Source: Mytilus edulis
Taxonomy: Eukaryota; Mollusca; Bivalvia; Mytilida; Mytilidae
DNA length: 64,000 nt
NCBI RefSeq assembly: GCF_963676685.1
Contig: NC_092347.1
Location: 91,880,966-91,944,965 of the forward strand
Reading direction: 5' to 3'
Shown here: positions 1 to 11,515 of the stretch, piece by piece
Position numbering within the stretch: position 1 is the first letter of the stretch
How the letters are laid out: each line of letters starts with the position of its first letter
The notes under the pieces: model-generated
The model's database searches: none
Told to the model about the DNA's origin: nothing
The model's input: only the letters and a program-made list of their open reading frames with translations
Position numbers and translations under genes: made by a program

Positions 1-531
1 GTATATTCTGTTTTCAAAATATCAATGATGTCATTGTTAAAGTAGTATTAAAAATTGGAGTTATCTTCCTTTGTCCATAATAAGTATTGCTTTCCAGTGC
101 TTAATACAATACAATTTGATTTTTAGTTCCCACTGGTGAATGAAAACAATTGTTACCCTATAGTGCTTACACACACTTTGATTTGCATTGGTTTTTTGTG
201 ATGAAACAGTATGAATTTTACAGCATAAGGGTTCATTGTACAATATACTGATGATAAATGTACATGTATAAACACACAACATTAATTCTGCTTTCTTTGA
301 GGATAGAGCGTATAGTCAAATATATCTTATTCATAATTTTCAATTGATATCCTTAAACATTTCATAAAAAAAATCATTTTAAAATTCGTCTCTGATTTTC
401 ATAAGCAAAAAAACTATTAAAACTGTTACAAGTTTCATTAAATGATTTTTTTTTATTATTATTTTTTTAAACTCTCTAGAAGCAGAAGGTTTAACAATAG
501 TACTAGTATTATTATTTACTTTGTTTTCCAG

Positions 532-604
532 TTGAACCAGTGATCCCTCCATTTAAACCTGTTGGTAAATCCATCAGCTTACTGGAGATAAAAAAAACAG
601 TCAA
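532..604 (+). CDS. NOP14: NOP14, exon A of copy 1 (internal exon)
   Basis: NOP14 is a component of the small-subunit processome and is needed in the nucleolus for 18S rRNA maturation. This 73-nt exon has a pyrimidine-rich acceptor ending in cag at 529-531 and a gtaagt donor at 605. It encodes EPVIPPFKPVGKSISLLEIK and a few further residues, resembling the VVPPFxxxGK segment I recall from vertebrate NOP14. It starts with two bases of a split codon and ends with two (aa), which pair with the first g of exon B. The upstream exons are to the left of the window. The sequence at 1-531 is intron with no other feature seen. Confidence 0.8.
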
Positions 605-740
605 GTAAGTTTGTTATAAACACAGTGATATGTTATCAACATCTGGTTTGAACTGAAATCAGCAATGTTTTGCTTTAGAAAAATCCTTAATATAGAAATA
701 TTTATTTAGTGTAATGTTTGGTGATCAAATGTTTATAATT

Positions 741-1436
741 AGCTTTGGGAATATCCACATTAAGTAAATCCTGGATGATTAGATGTTAATTTGAATAGGA
801 AATATTCACATTAAGTAAATCCTGGATGATTAGATGTTAATTTGAATAGGAAATATTCACATTAAGTAAATCCTGGATGATTAGATGTTAATTTGAATAG
901 GAAATATTCACATTAAGTAAATCCTGGATGATTAGATGTTAATTTGAATAGGAAATATTCACATTAAGTAAATCCTGGATGATTAGATGTTAATTTGAAT
1001 AGGAAATATTCACATTAAGTAAATCCTGGATGATTAGATGTTAATTTGAATAGGAAATATTCACATTAAGTAAATCCTGGATGATTAGATGTTAATTTGA
1101 ATAGGAAATATCCACATTAAGTAAATCCTGGATGATTAGATGTTAATTTGAATAGGAAATATTCACATTAAGTAAATCCTGGATGATTAGATGTTAATTT
1201 GAATAGGAAATATTCACATTAAGTAAATCCTGGATGATTAGATGTTAATTTGAATAGGAAATATTCACATTAAGTAAATCCTGGATGATTAGATGTTAAT
1301 TTGAATAGGAAATATTCACATTAAGTAAATCCTGGATGATTAGATGTTAATTTGAATAGGAAATATTCACATTAAGTAAATCCTGGATGATTAGATGTTA
1401 ATTTGGATAGGAAATATTCACATTAAGTAAATCACA
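741..1436. repeat. 51-bp minisatellite, about 13.5 copies
   Basis: A head-to-tail array has the unit attagatgttaatttgaata followed by ggaaatattcacattaagtaaatcctggatg (51 bp). Units are nearly identical, with single changes such as tattcaca/tatccaca and gaatagg/gatagg. It lies in NOP14 intron A, starting about 137 bases after the donor. The corresponding place in copy 2 lacks it, because copy 2 jumps from the sequence equivalent to about 633 to that equivalent to about 6415. The stretch 1437-1685 is ordinary A+T-rich intron. Confidence 0.95.
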
Positions 1437-1714
1437 GGTTATGAGATGTTTACTTGCTTTGGAATTGAGATATCCATATTTAGTATTTAGTAAGTGATTT
1501 AATGCCCAGTGACTATATTGGGGTGGAGGGGAGTGAGCTCACAAAAGTTCCTTTTTTTGCTTTGGGTATATATGTCCATATTTAGTTATTCCCATAGGAT
1601 CAGATATTTTTTTTGCTTTGTGCATATCCACAAGAATTTTTTATAAGTTATCCACATTTAGTAATTCTTCAGTGATCAGGAGTTGATTTCACAAAAATAC
1701 TTACGACTAAGATA

Positions 1715-3138
1715 CCCCAGTCCCACTAGGCCACGATCGCACTACGATCTGTGAAAAATATGCAAATTTTGATGATCGTAGTGCGATCGTGTAGATCGCA
1801 ATAAGGTCGTATCACGGTCTTGGTGAGGTCTTCAAGATCGTGAAGAGCGTGGCCAACTTTGAACATGTTCAAACAATTGTGGTGTGTTCGTGGCGAAATC
1901 ATGTCATAGTAGAAGCGTAGTGAGAGAGCACTAAGATCGTAGTAAGATCACAAAGGTCACTGTACAATCGTAGCGAGAGTGTAGCGAAAGTGTGATTCTA
2001 TTCTGAGAGACTGCTTTACGATCGCACAGCGACGTTATCACGACCTCACTACGACCATCACGTTCTCACTGCGACCCAACTACTCTTCCACTACGACTAT
2101 ACCACGCTGTTCGAGACCATAGTACGATTCTAGCACGCCCTTGCCGTCCTCATCACGCTCTTCTTACGACCTGACTTCGTTCACACTACGACCATCATTC
2201 TCATTGTCATTTTCACATAAAATATATAAAAAAAAAATCCCTAGATTTTGTTTGTTTGAATGTAATTATCCATTTGCTCTAACGTCTCAACCATGCTTCT
2301 CGTTTTTATATAGATTAGACGTTGGTTTTCCCGTTTAAATATTTTAACACTAGTAATATTTTGGGTCCTTTATAGCGTGCTGATTGATGTGAACCAAGGC
2401 TCCGTGTTGAAGGCCGTACCTTGGCCTATAATGGTTTACTTTTATAAATTGTTACTTGAATGGAGAGTTGTCTCATTGGCACTCATACCACATCTTCCTA
2501 TATATATTGATAAATCTATGTCATCTCTGCTATCGTTCACTAAAATATCATCATTGAGCTTTATGGACCAGCAATAGGTTGTAATTTAGGTTGGATTGGT
2601 CGGTCCGACATCTCTGCTTGATCAGGTTCGTTCCTTTGCTCCCTCTGCCTCTACATCAACTCCTACCACCATGCCCACATGTTCTGGTAGAATTTGGTGG
2701 CATGACTGTATTGTTTCCGAGAAATCTACGATTTAATCAGAAATAGAAGGAATTGAACTATATTGATATGGAACACGATGTTGACGTTATTGCTGAGAAC
2801 GTAGTAAGGTGGCGCTATGAACGTAGTGTAATCGTGGTAAGAACGTGTTATAATCGCAGTAAAATCGAGTTGCAATCGGATAATTCATGGTATGGTCGTA
2901 GTGAGAACGTGAAGAGCGTAGAAAGATCTTGTTAAGCGTAGTGAGGTCGCAGAATAAGCGCGGTGAGAACGTGGTATAATCGTAGCAGGAGCTTTGTTGA
3001 AGCGTAGAGAGGACGTAGTAACACCGTGAAAACAACAAATTTACATTTTCATGCCGCTCATACCGCGACCTCACCACGATCTAAATTTATTTTAGATCAC
3101 GGTGAGCGTGGTGCGATCATGGGCTAGTGGGACTGGGG
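1715..3138. mobile_element. Non-autonomous DNA transposon, ~1.42 kb, with CGTAGTGAG-type motif arrays
   Basis: The terminal inverted repeats of 32 bases begin ccccagtcccactag at 1715 and match the complement of 3107-3138 with three mismatches. Both flanks inside the TIRs (about 1740-2210 and 2780-3100) are built of many degenerate copies of a roughly 9-base motif, cgtagtgag or ctcactacg, mixed with gatcgtag. Such subterminal arrays are usual transposase-binding territory. No transposase ORF is present. The middle (about 2280-2510) is a fragment of another interspersed repeat. The target duplication is not clear. Confidence 0.65.
2280..2510 (+). repeat. Fragment of common mussel interspersed repeat (ggctccgtgttgaaggccgt family)
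   Basis: The segment carries ggctccgtgttgaaggccgt and the ending gttgtctcattggcactcat followed by accacatcttc. The same signature, more or less decayed, recurs at 6416-6650, 7880-8205, 35430-35655, 36560-36920 and 63460-63660. I recognise it as a very common bivalve repeat from memory. It has no coding capacity. Confidence 0.6.
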
Positions 3139-3534
3139 CTTTAAGTCATGAACAAATCAGTATACTTACGATAAATTTTAGTCGTAAGTTTTTTTGTGAA
3201 ATGGACGCCCGATGTTTAAATGATGTCCTCTCAATTTTATGACATTAGAAAAGATCAAAAGCCTTCAGAAGAATCCGTTCAAGATTTGTCCATAACAGTC
3301 AGTTAGTGTTAATTAGATATATAAGGACTTCAAAGAGGGTGGTAAAGGTTTTTTTTTCGTGCAACGTGTTTTACCATTTTTATTTCACATACAGCCGTGA
3401 AAAAGGTTTGTTATTCACCGTGTTTCCTGAAATTGGTAAAAAGATCAACGTGAAAGACATTCTTAATTGCTCGTTCATCGTGAAATGGCAATTTTATTTC
3501 TCGTTCTTCCGTGCAGATACCCCCCCCCCCCCCC

Positions 3535-3685
3535 TGTCGGAAAATACGCGAAGTATAAACATTACGTTATGGTAACGTTGTTACCATAACGCTTTACTCT
3601 GTGACGTTATATTATATGCATTAGCTATCACGACGATTAAACGTATAGAAAAATACAACGCATGATTTATTAAGATTCTTCAACA
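3535..3685 (+). repeat. 5' LTR of BEL/Pao-type element (151 bp)
   Basis: The LTR starts TGTCGG and ends CAACA and is repeated at 6181-6331 with two differences in 151 bases. It is preceded by a run of 15 C. Directly after it, the sequence tggcgccgtaacc (starting 3690) looks like a tRNA primer-binding site. Confidence 0.85.
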
Positions 3686-3714
3686 TTTAATGGCGCCGTA
3701 ACCTTTGGATATAT

Positions 3715-5986
3715 ATGGATTCAAAGCTGAAGTCAGTTCGTGCTGGACACAAAGGAGCCGTCACGAAGCTACTGGTGAAATTCGACGAGTTAAAGTCAAA
3801 AACAGACACAGAAGTGAAAGCCCTTGATGATGCCGTCACGCAGAAACAGAAAACATTGATTGACCTGAATAACAGACTTTTGGAACAGACATCGGAGGAA
3901 AATCTGGAGCAGGAAATCACCGACTCAGATGAGTATATGTACGAACTTGATTGTAAAATTAGACAAATTCGGAAATTTATTAAGTACTTTGAACATGTTG
4001 AAACAAATACTATAATTTCGCATGATACTGTTGGTCCTTCAACGAGCAGACTTAACCCCGACGCATATCATTTCACACCCGAAGCTAGAGTTGATATGAA
4101 CAGATGTGCAATAGATTCTATGAACCAGCAGTATTCAATTAACGCCCCTGCAGTGCATACCCGTCCGTCAGAGAATGTCATGTTTCAAGTCCCGTCAGAA
4201 CCGAGATCTTCAAAAACTAATTACCATAGGCTTCCAAAGTTAGACTTACCCTATTTTAATGGAGATATTCTCAAGTGGCAAACATTTTGGGATTGTTTCG
4301 AGTCATCCATACACTACAACGACACATTAACGCCAATCCAAAAGTTTAACTATCTTAAAGCCCAGCTTGAGGGAAGCGCCGCGCAAACAGTAGAGGGATT
4401 CGCTTTGACTAATTGTAACTACGAAACCGCAGTCAACCTTCTCAGAGATAGGTTCGGACAACCTAGCAAACTTATACATGCTTACATGAAAGCACTCATG
4501 AATTTACCCGCACCAACAAATGATGCTTTTAGTTTGAGGTCTTACGGAGACAGATTAGAATCATACGTACGTGGATTAGAGTCACTTGGTCAAACACCAG
4601 AGATGTATGGTTCGCTTTTGGTACCTGTAGTTTTGGACAAGTTACCGATTGACATACGAAAATCTATTGCACGAGAACACGGGAGAGATAATTTGATATT
4701 GAATAATCTACGCAAATCTTTAACTAAAGAGATCGACATACTCGAAGCTGGAGAAGGAGTCACAGATTCAGACAGATTGTACGCCACTGCATTTTTCATG
4801 GGTACGCAATCACATACATTCAACAAGGGTAAATCCACAGACACACGCAAGAAGAAAAATACACGTACATGTATTTTCTGTTCAGGTGAGCACTATCCGA
4901 CGGAGTGCTCTGAGGTAACAGACGCAAACGCTAGAAATCAAATTGTAAAACAGAAACAGTTATGCTTTAACTGTTTATGGTCAAGTCTACTAAACGATGC
5001 AAAAAGTGTAACGGAATGCATCATACAAGCATTTGTAAAGGTAAAGAGGTCATTCCAGATACGACACCGGAGCCTTCAATACAACAGTCAGAAATAAACG
5101 AAGTTGAAACACTAAACGAGACTAGAGTAATGTATTCATCACAACAGAATCACAACATTTTCCTGAAAACAGCATTTGCACCAGTTGTATATAACGACCA
5201 AGAAGTAGAATGTAACATCTTATTTGACGAGGGAGCACAGCGTACTTTTATAACTCAGAAACTAGCTAATCAATTAGAAATAAAACCCACAGAAAACGTA
5301 AGCATTCAACTGTCTGCGGAGATTTATCTCAGAAAGTTCGTAACTTAGACACTGCAACAATACAACTACAGACCGACACAGGAGAAAAGGTGCGTATTTT
5401 CACACTAATTGTTCCAGAAATTGCCGTCCTAATTAAGAACAATATTTCCCTGACTACAAGGAGCTTGCCCCACTTAAGAGAACTTAAACTTGCACATTCT
5501 GTGCAAAGTACAGAACGTTTTGAAATCGACTTACTCATAGGCGCCGACCACTATTGGGACATTATCGAGGACAAAGTAATTAGAGGAAACGGACCCACCG
5601 CTGTTCAGTCAAAGATCGGATATCTATTATCAGGACCGATTAATAGAAACATCAACCAGTCGTCAACAGTTCTTGTAAACGTCATAACAGACAAGAACAC
5701 AGCTATTGAAAACGAGAAAGGCTATTCCACAGAAAGGTTGCCTTGGAAACATGACCATCCAGATGATATTCCTTCAGGCATGACCGTTGCCAAAAGAAGA
5801 CCAGAAAACCCATCGCAATGGCTCGTACAAAGTAGATCGTACATCAACCAATTTGAGGAAACTCTCCAAGGAAGTAACTTGCTACCTAGACCGCCTGAAC
5901 AAACACACCCTCAACTATTGGAGTCAACAAGCCACATAGATACAGGACAGGAACTTATAACGCTTAAGAAAACTGCCGCTGAGTGA
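3715..5986 (+). pseudogene. BEL/Pao gag-protease remnant with two frame breaks
   Basis: The reading frame opens at ATG 3715. Residues 1-90 are a charged, probably coiled-coil stretch. Around residues 170-300 is a segment of the DUF1759 type (motif LPKLDLPYFNGDILKWQTFW), which is the gag core of Pao elements. Zinc-knuckle cysteines follow (CIFCSGEHYPTEC, then CFNC). At about 4976 the frame shifts inside the second knuckle, with a few codons apparently lost. The new frame holds CKKCNGMHHTSIC and an aspartic-protease-like site (ILFDEGAQRTFI). A second shift lies at about 5315-5335. The last part carries GADHYW and SKIGYLLSGP, typical of the DUF1758 protease region, and ends at 5986 after a short remnant of the segment that precedes reverse transcriptase. 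It can encode no complete polyprotein. Confidence 0.8.
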
Positions 5987-6180
5987 AGTAACCGTGATTG
6001 GTAGAAAAAACATCCACTAATGGACTAAAAGATAAACTGTAATTGTGTTCATTCAAGGTTAAGGAATTTGATTATTTTATTTGAGATTGACATTAATTTT
6101 AAATTTATTTATCTATATTGTGAATTTTACATTTTTTAATTTTCGTTACATATATATTTCACTTTTGTCGGCCCCCAGAA

Positions 6181-6331
6181 TGTCGGAAAATACGCGAAGT
6201 ACAAACATTACGTTATGGTAACGTTGTTACCATAACGCTTTACTCTGTGACGTTATATTATATGCATTAGCTATCACGACGATTAAACGTATAGAAAAAC
6301 ACAACGCATGATTTATTAAGATTCTTCAACA
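6181..6331 (+). repeat. 3' LTR of BEL/Pao-type element
   Basis: This is identical to 3535-3685 except for two substitutions. It is followed by a run of 11 C and then by sequence that continues into the backbone shared with copy 2 (from about 6415). Confidence 0.85.
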
Positions 6332-6415
6332 CCCCCCCCCCCTTTACGCCCCTCTTCAAAACAGAGCCTTGGCTCACACAGAACAGTGAGCTATAACGCG
6401 TCCCAAAAATAAATA

Positions 6416-7001
6416 GTGTTAAACCATATTTGTTTTTCTTTCAATATTTTTTGTACATGAATTAGGCATTTCTTTTTCTTGTTTGAATTATTTTACTTTG
6501 TCATTCCTGGGTTATATAGCTGACTTAGTGGTAAGGGCTTTGATCATTGTTGAAGGCAGTACAGTGACCTTCATTCTATGTCATTTGGTATCTTCCAAAG
6601 AGTTGTCATATTTGCAATCATACCACATCTTCTTGTTTGATTTTAGAAACCACTAGTACTCTTAGATCTGTACTTTGTGTCATTTGTGTATTTGTAAGTT
6701 GTTTTTGTCTTGTCCATTACCTACATGTCTTTCAGACATTATTCGCCTGAACTCAAACTCATTTCATGAATCAGTGATCAAGGGTTAATTTTAGTGGTCT
6801 TGTCTTATCTCTGATACAAGTAGCATGGTTCAGTGGTCAATGTTAAGCTTTCATGTCTACTCATCAAATTTTAGTGTATGGTGTTTATTAGGATTTTATG
6901 TGTACATGTCTGTCTTGCAGGATTTTTTTTTACCTTGACCTCATTTACAATCATCTTTGACAATGCTTATTTCATTTGAAAATTGTAGTGAAACTTTCAT
7001 G
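6416..7001 (+). repeat. Old mussel interspersed repeat followed by degenerate ~150-bp repeats
   Basis: The segment 6416-6650 carries the decayed accacatcttc family seen at 2280. From about 6720 to 7000 follow degenerate units with phrases such as tcatttcatgaatcagtgatcaagg and ggttcagtggtcaatgttaagc. They match 35430-36470 in copy 2, where more units survive. No coding sequence is seen. Confidence 0.55.
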
Positions 7002-7003
7002 TA

Positions 7004-7755
7004 CTGTGAAAGTACTTTTATTCGTGGGGTACCAATTTTCGTGGTTTTCTTGGATGACTTTATCCACAAATTTAAGTGTTCAACGAAATAAAACGAGTAT
7101 TGTCCAAATCAAGACACGGAAAGATCCCCATCGGTAGGTTTGACTACTGGTATGATCTAGAGAATATATTGAATAACGCCAAATCTGAGAATACTTTAAT
7201 AGCAGTCACAGAACTACAACCGCATGCAGGATTATATCCATTTAATCTTTAATAACCTAAACTGTACAACTTTTTATCTTTAATTCTCCAAAAATATTTT
7301 TGATCGATGAAAGTCAGATTTCCGGTATTGATATGCTAATATGATAAAGTGTTCATTTTATATCCTCATAGTTCTCGTACATATTGGAAATAATAATTTC
7401 ATGCTTGGCTTGATTTTGATAAGAATTATTTGACAATTCAAGATATGTTTAAAGCATTTGTTTATGATAATGATTTCTTTAGGTGACATGTGTACGGCCA
7501 AATTAACACCTTTGATGGTCCTTAATCTGTTGATCACTTTATCATGGGTTAATTAGTGTTATCACTACGATTTACACGGTCAATGTTTACTTTGCAATGT
7601 TCTTCAATCCAGACTATTTGTAACCTTCGTTTATAAAGGCTTTGTTTTTTTAATTTTTTTAGAAAACTAAAATCCACGAATTTAAAAACCCACGAATATG
7701 TAAATATTGCTCAATCCACGAAAATTGATACCCACGAATTGAAGTACTTTCACAG
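7004..7755. mobile_element. 752-bp TA-flanked MITE
   Basis: The ends ctgtgaaagtacttttattc and its near complement at 7755 are inverted repeats, extending with mismatches through ccaattttcgtgg / ccacgaaaattg. A TA dinucleotide lies on each side (7002-7003 and 7756-7757). Copy 2 has the nearly empty site at about 36470 (tttcatgtaacacac). No ORF suits a transposase, so it is non-autonomous. A much older relative is visible at about 8776-8950 and 37495-37600 in both copies. Confidence 0.85.
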
Positions 7756-7879
7756 TAGGTAATACACTTTAGACATAAATTCTATCATAGTAATCAAAGC
7801 AGGCAAAATATTTCAGCTTGTACAACCTTGTAAAGCTTGTTCTTATGTAGTACTGTTACACCACTGTCCTGGGGTTAGA

Positions 7880-8205
7880 GGAAAGTTGGCATGCCTGCAA
7901 ACATAGTTAATCTTTCCAAATTCTGTTTTTGTCTGTCCCATGTCAGGAGCATGTTATTCAATGGTCATGGTGGTTATTTTTTGTTGCTGTATCCTGTTTG
8001 TTTTCCTTCATTCAATCTGACCATTAGTTTTCCAGGTGAAATAGTTCTATACATCATTTCTAGACCTTTTATAGCATGTTAGGCAGCCTTAGTTTTGCTC
8101 ATTGTTACAGGTCGTATGGTTGCAAACAGTTCTTGACTGACAACATTTGGTCTTTGTTGGTGAATTGTCTCGTCGGCAATCTTACCACATCTTATTTTTA
8201 TAAGA
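7880..8205 (+). repeat. Old mussel interspersed repeat, copy 1
   Basis: The segment is homologous to 36560-36920 and is a decayed member of the same family as 6416-6650, ending in ccacatctta. The remainder, 8206-9048, is A+T-rich intron shared with 36920-37647, with only the old MITE relative near 8776-8950. Confidence 0.5.
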
Positions 8206-9048
8206 AAGCTATGTCTTATATGATAAAACCAACACAGGGTCTGGTCATGCATGGATGCATGTAATTGATTGAGGTTGCCTGATAATGGATTCTAATCATC
8301 ATTAAAAACAATGTATTGTGTAATAGATGTCAGAATGTGAGTTCTTATTATTGCAATATTTACCAACCCTCAGTGTTGGCGTTAATAAAAAAAACATTTT
8401 AGATAATTTCTGAATTAACAGTACAATGTATGTCTTTATGATCCTCTGTTGTTGGGTTGATGTTTCATTAATATTTACCTCAATTTTACTTTAATCCCAA
8501 TTAAAATCACAGCCTCCAAACCATTGTCATCAAATTTCATAGAATTTTTAGAGGACCAAAAGTACTTTACTGTACCTTGTCTCTTTAAAGTCAACATTCA
8601 CAAAAAACTGTCATGAGAATAAAGAACGACAATGATTTATTAAAAAGATGTTATAAATATTATATGTAAATTTAATGAAAGTATAGGTTGTATAGGACAA
8701 AAAAAAAGAATTAGAAAATTCCTTCTATAACCAATTGTAATTGTACAAAATGTATCAAAATTCATGTAAATATAATACTGTGATTTCATTAATATTCATT
8801 GGAAACTAATTTTCATTGATTTCTTGGGTACAAGAGAACCACGAATTCAAATTTTCTAAAGGAATGTATGCATACCACAAAATCAAATATCCAGGAGTAT
8901 GCAAATTTTTCTCAAACTACAAAAATTGCTACCCATGAAATAAATGAATCCATATTAGAAAATGTATGACCTGTCTAAACCCTAACTATAAACATTAAAC
9001 TGATCAAAGATAACTTAATACAAAATTTAAAGAGTTTGTTTCACATTA

Positions 9049-10089
9049 TTAACATCCTGATAGGGTCACGTCATATATCTTGGCCTCCTTGGTTGTACTG
9101 TTCTTTAATCTAGTACATCCTATGTAGAGTTGTCCTGTTGGAGAGAATGCAAGAGAAAGTGGGAACATTATGTTTATGTCACTAGTTTTACAATATGTCA
9201 TCAGCAGACCAGCATTGTTCAGGATATGAAGTGTATTAGTATCCATATCAGCTACAATAACATTGTCTCTAGGTGTTGTCACTATGTGTGATGCAAAGAA
9301 TTGCATGTCCTTGTTGATCTCTTTGTCTCCTGTATAGATATTGACTATATCACCACTCTGTCCTAACACTAATACTCAAAATCTGTCATCACTTGCTTTA
9401 TCCACCACATGAATATTCCCATTACTGGTACAGGTAACTAACCAGGGACCAGTAAATATAGGTTGTTTATGTTGATCATGTTCATACACTCTCTCATGGT
9501 CTCCAGTCTGATTCATTAGTATAACAACTTTTCTGTCTTTATTACCACCTGCCACTAGAACTTTATTGTCACTGTTAATATGGACTCCTGTAGAAATGAA
9601 TGGTGACACATTATATACTGAGTCTGTTAGTGCACCTGTTTTACTATTGATTTGTTTCAGTCTTGATTCCGCTGTAGATATAAGTAGATTATTTGATTGA
9701 ATAACAGCCATACCATAGATCTTGGTATTAAAGCTGGATAGTATATTCAGTTTGGTTCCTTCAGGTTTTACTCTCTGTAATACTTTCTCTGTGTTGTTAC
9801 TTATCCACAGTGAATCATCATGACAATAAGACATATAAGTTATTACTGATAGTTCAGTCTGATATTGTTTACTGAGGTTTAGTTCTACAACAGTTGGTTG
9901 TCCCACATCTTTAATGTTTACTACTTGATGATTCTCTGTGTTTTTTAAGTTTGGATGTACTTTTTCTTTGCAATGATTACACAGTAAATTATCACAGTTA
10001 ATACACTTCCACTTGATTGGTCGGTCATTGTCACATATTCCACATTTAGCTGGAGCTTGACTTCTTATAACAGACTGAGAGAACGCCAT
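9049..10089 (-). pseudogene. B-box / beta-propeller protein, copy 1, one in-frame stop
   Basis: This is a single-exon gene on the minus strand inside the first NOP14 intron of copy 1. ATG is at 10089-10087. Residues 16-54 hold a B-box zinc finger with the same Cys/His spacing as the copy at 37648-38700. The rest is a six- or seven-bladed propeller of the NHL kind. A TGA at 9376-9378 interrupts the frame after residue 237, where the other copy has an arginine codon (AGA). Translation stays in frame beyond it to the stop at 9049, and there are no frameshifts. It is therefore a recently inactivated gene, an allele with a nonsense change, or a read-through case. Copies differ by scattered substitutions and a few missing codons. 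Confidence 0.75.
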
Positions 10090-11029
10090 TTTAGATTAAT
10101 ATTTATGACATATTTTCTTTCTGGTTTGTACCTATACACAATACTATTTTGATCATTTATTTGATTTTGTGGGTCATGGAAAACTATCATGTTTAGTCAA
10201 GTTTTTTAAATACCCAATTGTAGGTACATTTTGTTTGAACATTTAAATTTTATTGATTATTATAGATTACCTGGCTATCAATAGTCTCAATTTCTGTTTA
10301 AATGTTTTCATGTGTTTCCATTATAGAACTATTGCTTGAATAATTTTTCACTGTGGTACTTTAAAATTCATATTCTATTGAAATAAAAATGAGTTACAAT
10401 ACATACACTGGGGAGAGATACATAGCAGAGGAGATTTACTCCCTATTTTCACTAAAATAGAAAAATAGTGTTGTACAATGTTTAGAATATAACAACAACA
10501 AAAAAGATGAAAAAAAATCATGTTGACAATATTTGGAAAATGGTATTATATTAACTGTAGTGTTCATTGCATGCCCAGTGAATAGACAGGTCCTCCTAGT
10601 ATGTCTGTCAAATTATTATCTATATTTAAATTCACAATATGTCATTAGCAATTTTTGGAGTCACATATTTGCTGCCTGCACAGGTTTGTAGGTTAAAACC
10701 AGAATTCAATATAAGTTAGATAGATGTATATAAAATGTTCTAAATTAATGGTAAATAGTCTGATTGTTGATAATGCTTGACTAAATTAAGCATATGGGAT
10801 GTTAAGTATGCATCTATTTTCAAATTGATATAAGATTATGTGCTTTGGGTCAATTCTTTAGTAAACAAATTAAATGTTTGGCTTAGATCAATAAATTATA
10901 TCATACATAATTTTGTGAGATTTTATATAAAAATTACTTTCCTTTTTAATGTGATCCTATATCAAAATGTATTTATGTTTGATAACTGTATATTGATTTT
11001 GGTTGTGATCTACATACATAGTATGTATG
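10090..11029. other. NOP14 intron, no gene seen
   Basis: A+T-rich intron shared with 38701-39685 of copy 2. It presumably contains the upstream region of the minus-strand B-box gene. I see no further coding exon, repeat array or hairpin. Confidence 0.5.
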
Positions 11030-11052
11030 TTACAGTGAATTTGTATAATCAG

Positions 11053-11515
11053 GTATTATGTAGAATCCCTGATTTTTCAGGAAAGATGTAGAATCACTTA
11101 AGTCTTTAGTAATTAACAGGCTATTATTTGAACTTGGAATTATTTTTAATTATGGAATTTGCATAATTTCTTGTGTTTAAATTTTTTTATAAATTCCATG
11201 TTTATTTTGTATTATGATCTTTTGGGTGGTTAATAACACTTTCCATACAATGTATTTTGGTTAGATAGTGTTGTGCGCGGCACAGTACATTCTATTGAAA
11301 ATATACTATTTTCTTTGTAATAGAAAGTGTTGTGCGCAGCACAGAACATTTCAGTACAGAATAATCATGGAATTTATTAAAAATTTCAATAACAAGAAAT
11401 CAAGCAAATTCCATAGTTAAAAATAATTCCAAGTTCAAATAATAGCCTGTTAATTATATATAATCCCTGAAAATGACCAGTGATTTTACATAATCACTGA
11501 AAATTTTAAGAATTA
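11053..11515. repeat. Foldback with duplicated gtgttgtgcgc loop
   Basis: The left arm at about 11115-11170 (aacaggctattatttgaact ...) pairs with 11398-11448 (... agttcaaataatagcctgtt). The loop holds two direct copies of gtgttgtgcgc(g/a)gcacag at about 11270 and 11327. It sits at the left end of the 8.3-kb element. Confidence 0.65.

Larger units (their letters stand above)
1686..3202. mobile_element. Outer palindromic element enclosing a second DNA transposon
   Basis: The 25-base ends at 1686-1710 and 3178-3202 are inverted repeats with one mismatch (attTCACAAAAATACTTACGA and its complement). The right end also contains a short local palindrome (acttacgataaatttta/gtcgtaagt). Almost the whole interior is another inverted-repeat element (1715-3138), so the outer element probably was a small hairpin-type MITE that was split by it. 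No coding capacity is seen. Confidence 0.6.
3535..6331 (+). mobile_element. Deleted BEL/Pao LTR retrotransposon
   Basis: Two 151-bp LTRs enclose a gag and protease region of 2.5 kb. Reverse transcriptase, RNase H and integrase are missing; intact members of this superfamily are usually 6 kb or more. Both flanks are C runs (3520-3534 and 6332-6342), compatible with the 5-bp target duplication usual for BEL/Pao, but the length cannot be read in a homopolymer. The two LTR differences suggest a fairly recent insertion, and the element is absent from copy 2. The stretch 5987-6180 is non-coding 3' sequence. Confidence 0.85.

Noticed and set aside
61-282. Minus-strand ORF of 73 codons, repeated at 34862-35083
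   Set aside because: It is kept in both copies only because the whole block is duplicated. It lies in the NOP14 intron, has no recognisable domain, and the changes between copies are not biased to silent sites as far as I can see.
2753-3077. ORFs on both strands within the 1.42-kb DNA element
   Set aside because: They consist of the subterminal cgtagtgag motif field and show only repeated Arg/Ser/Val-rich words.
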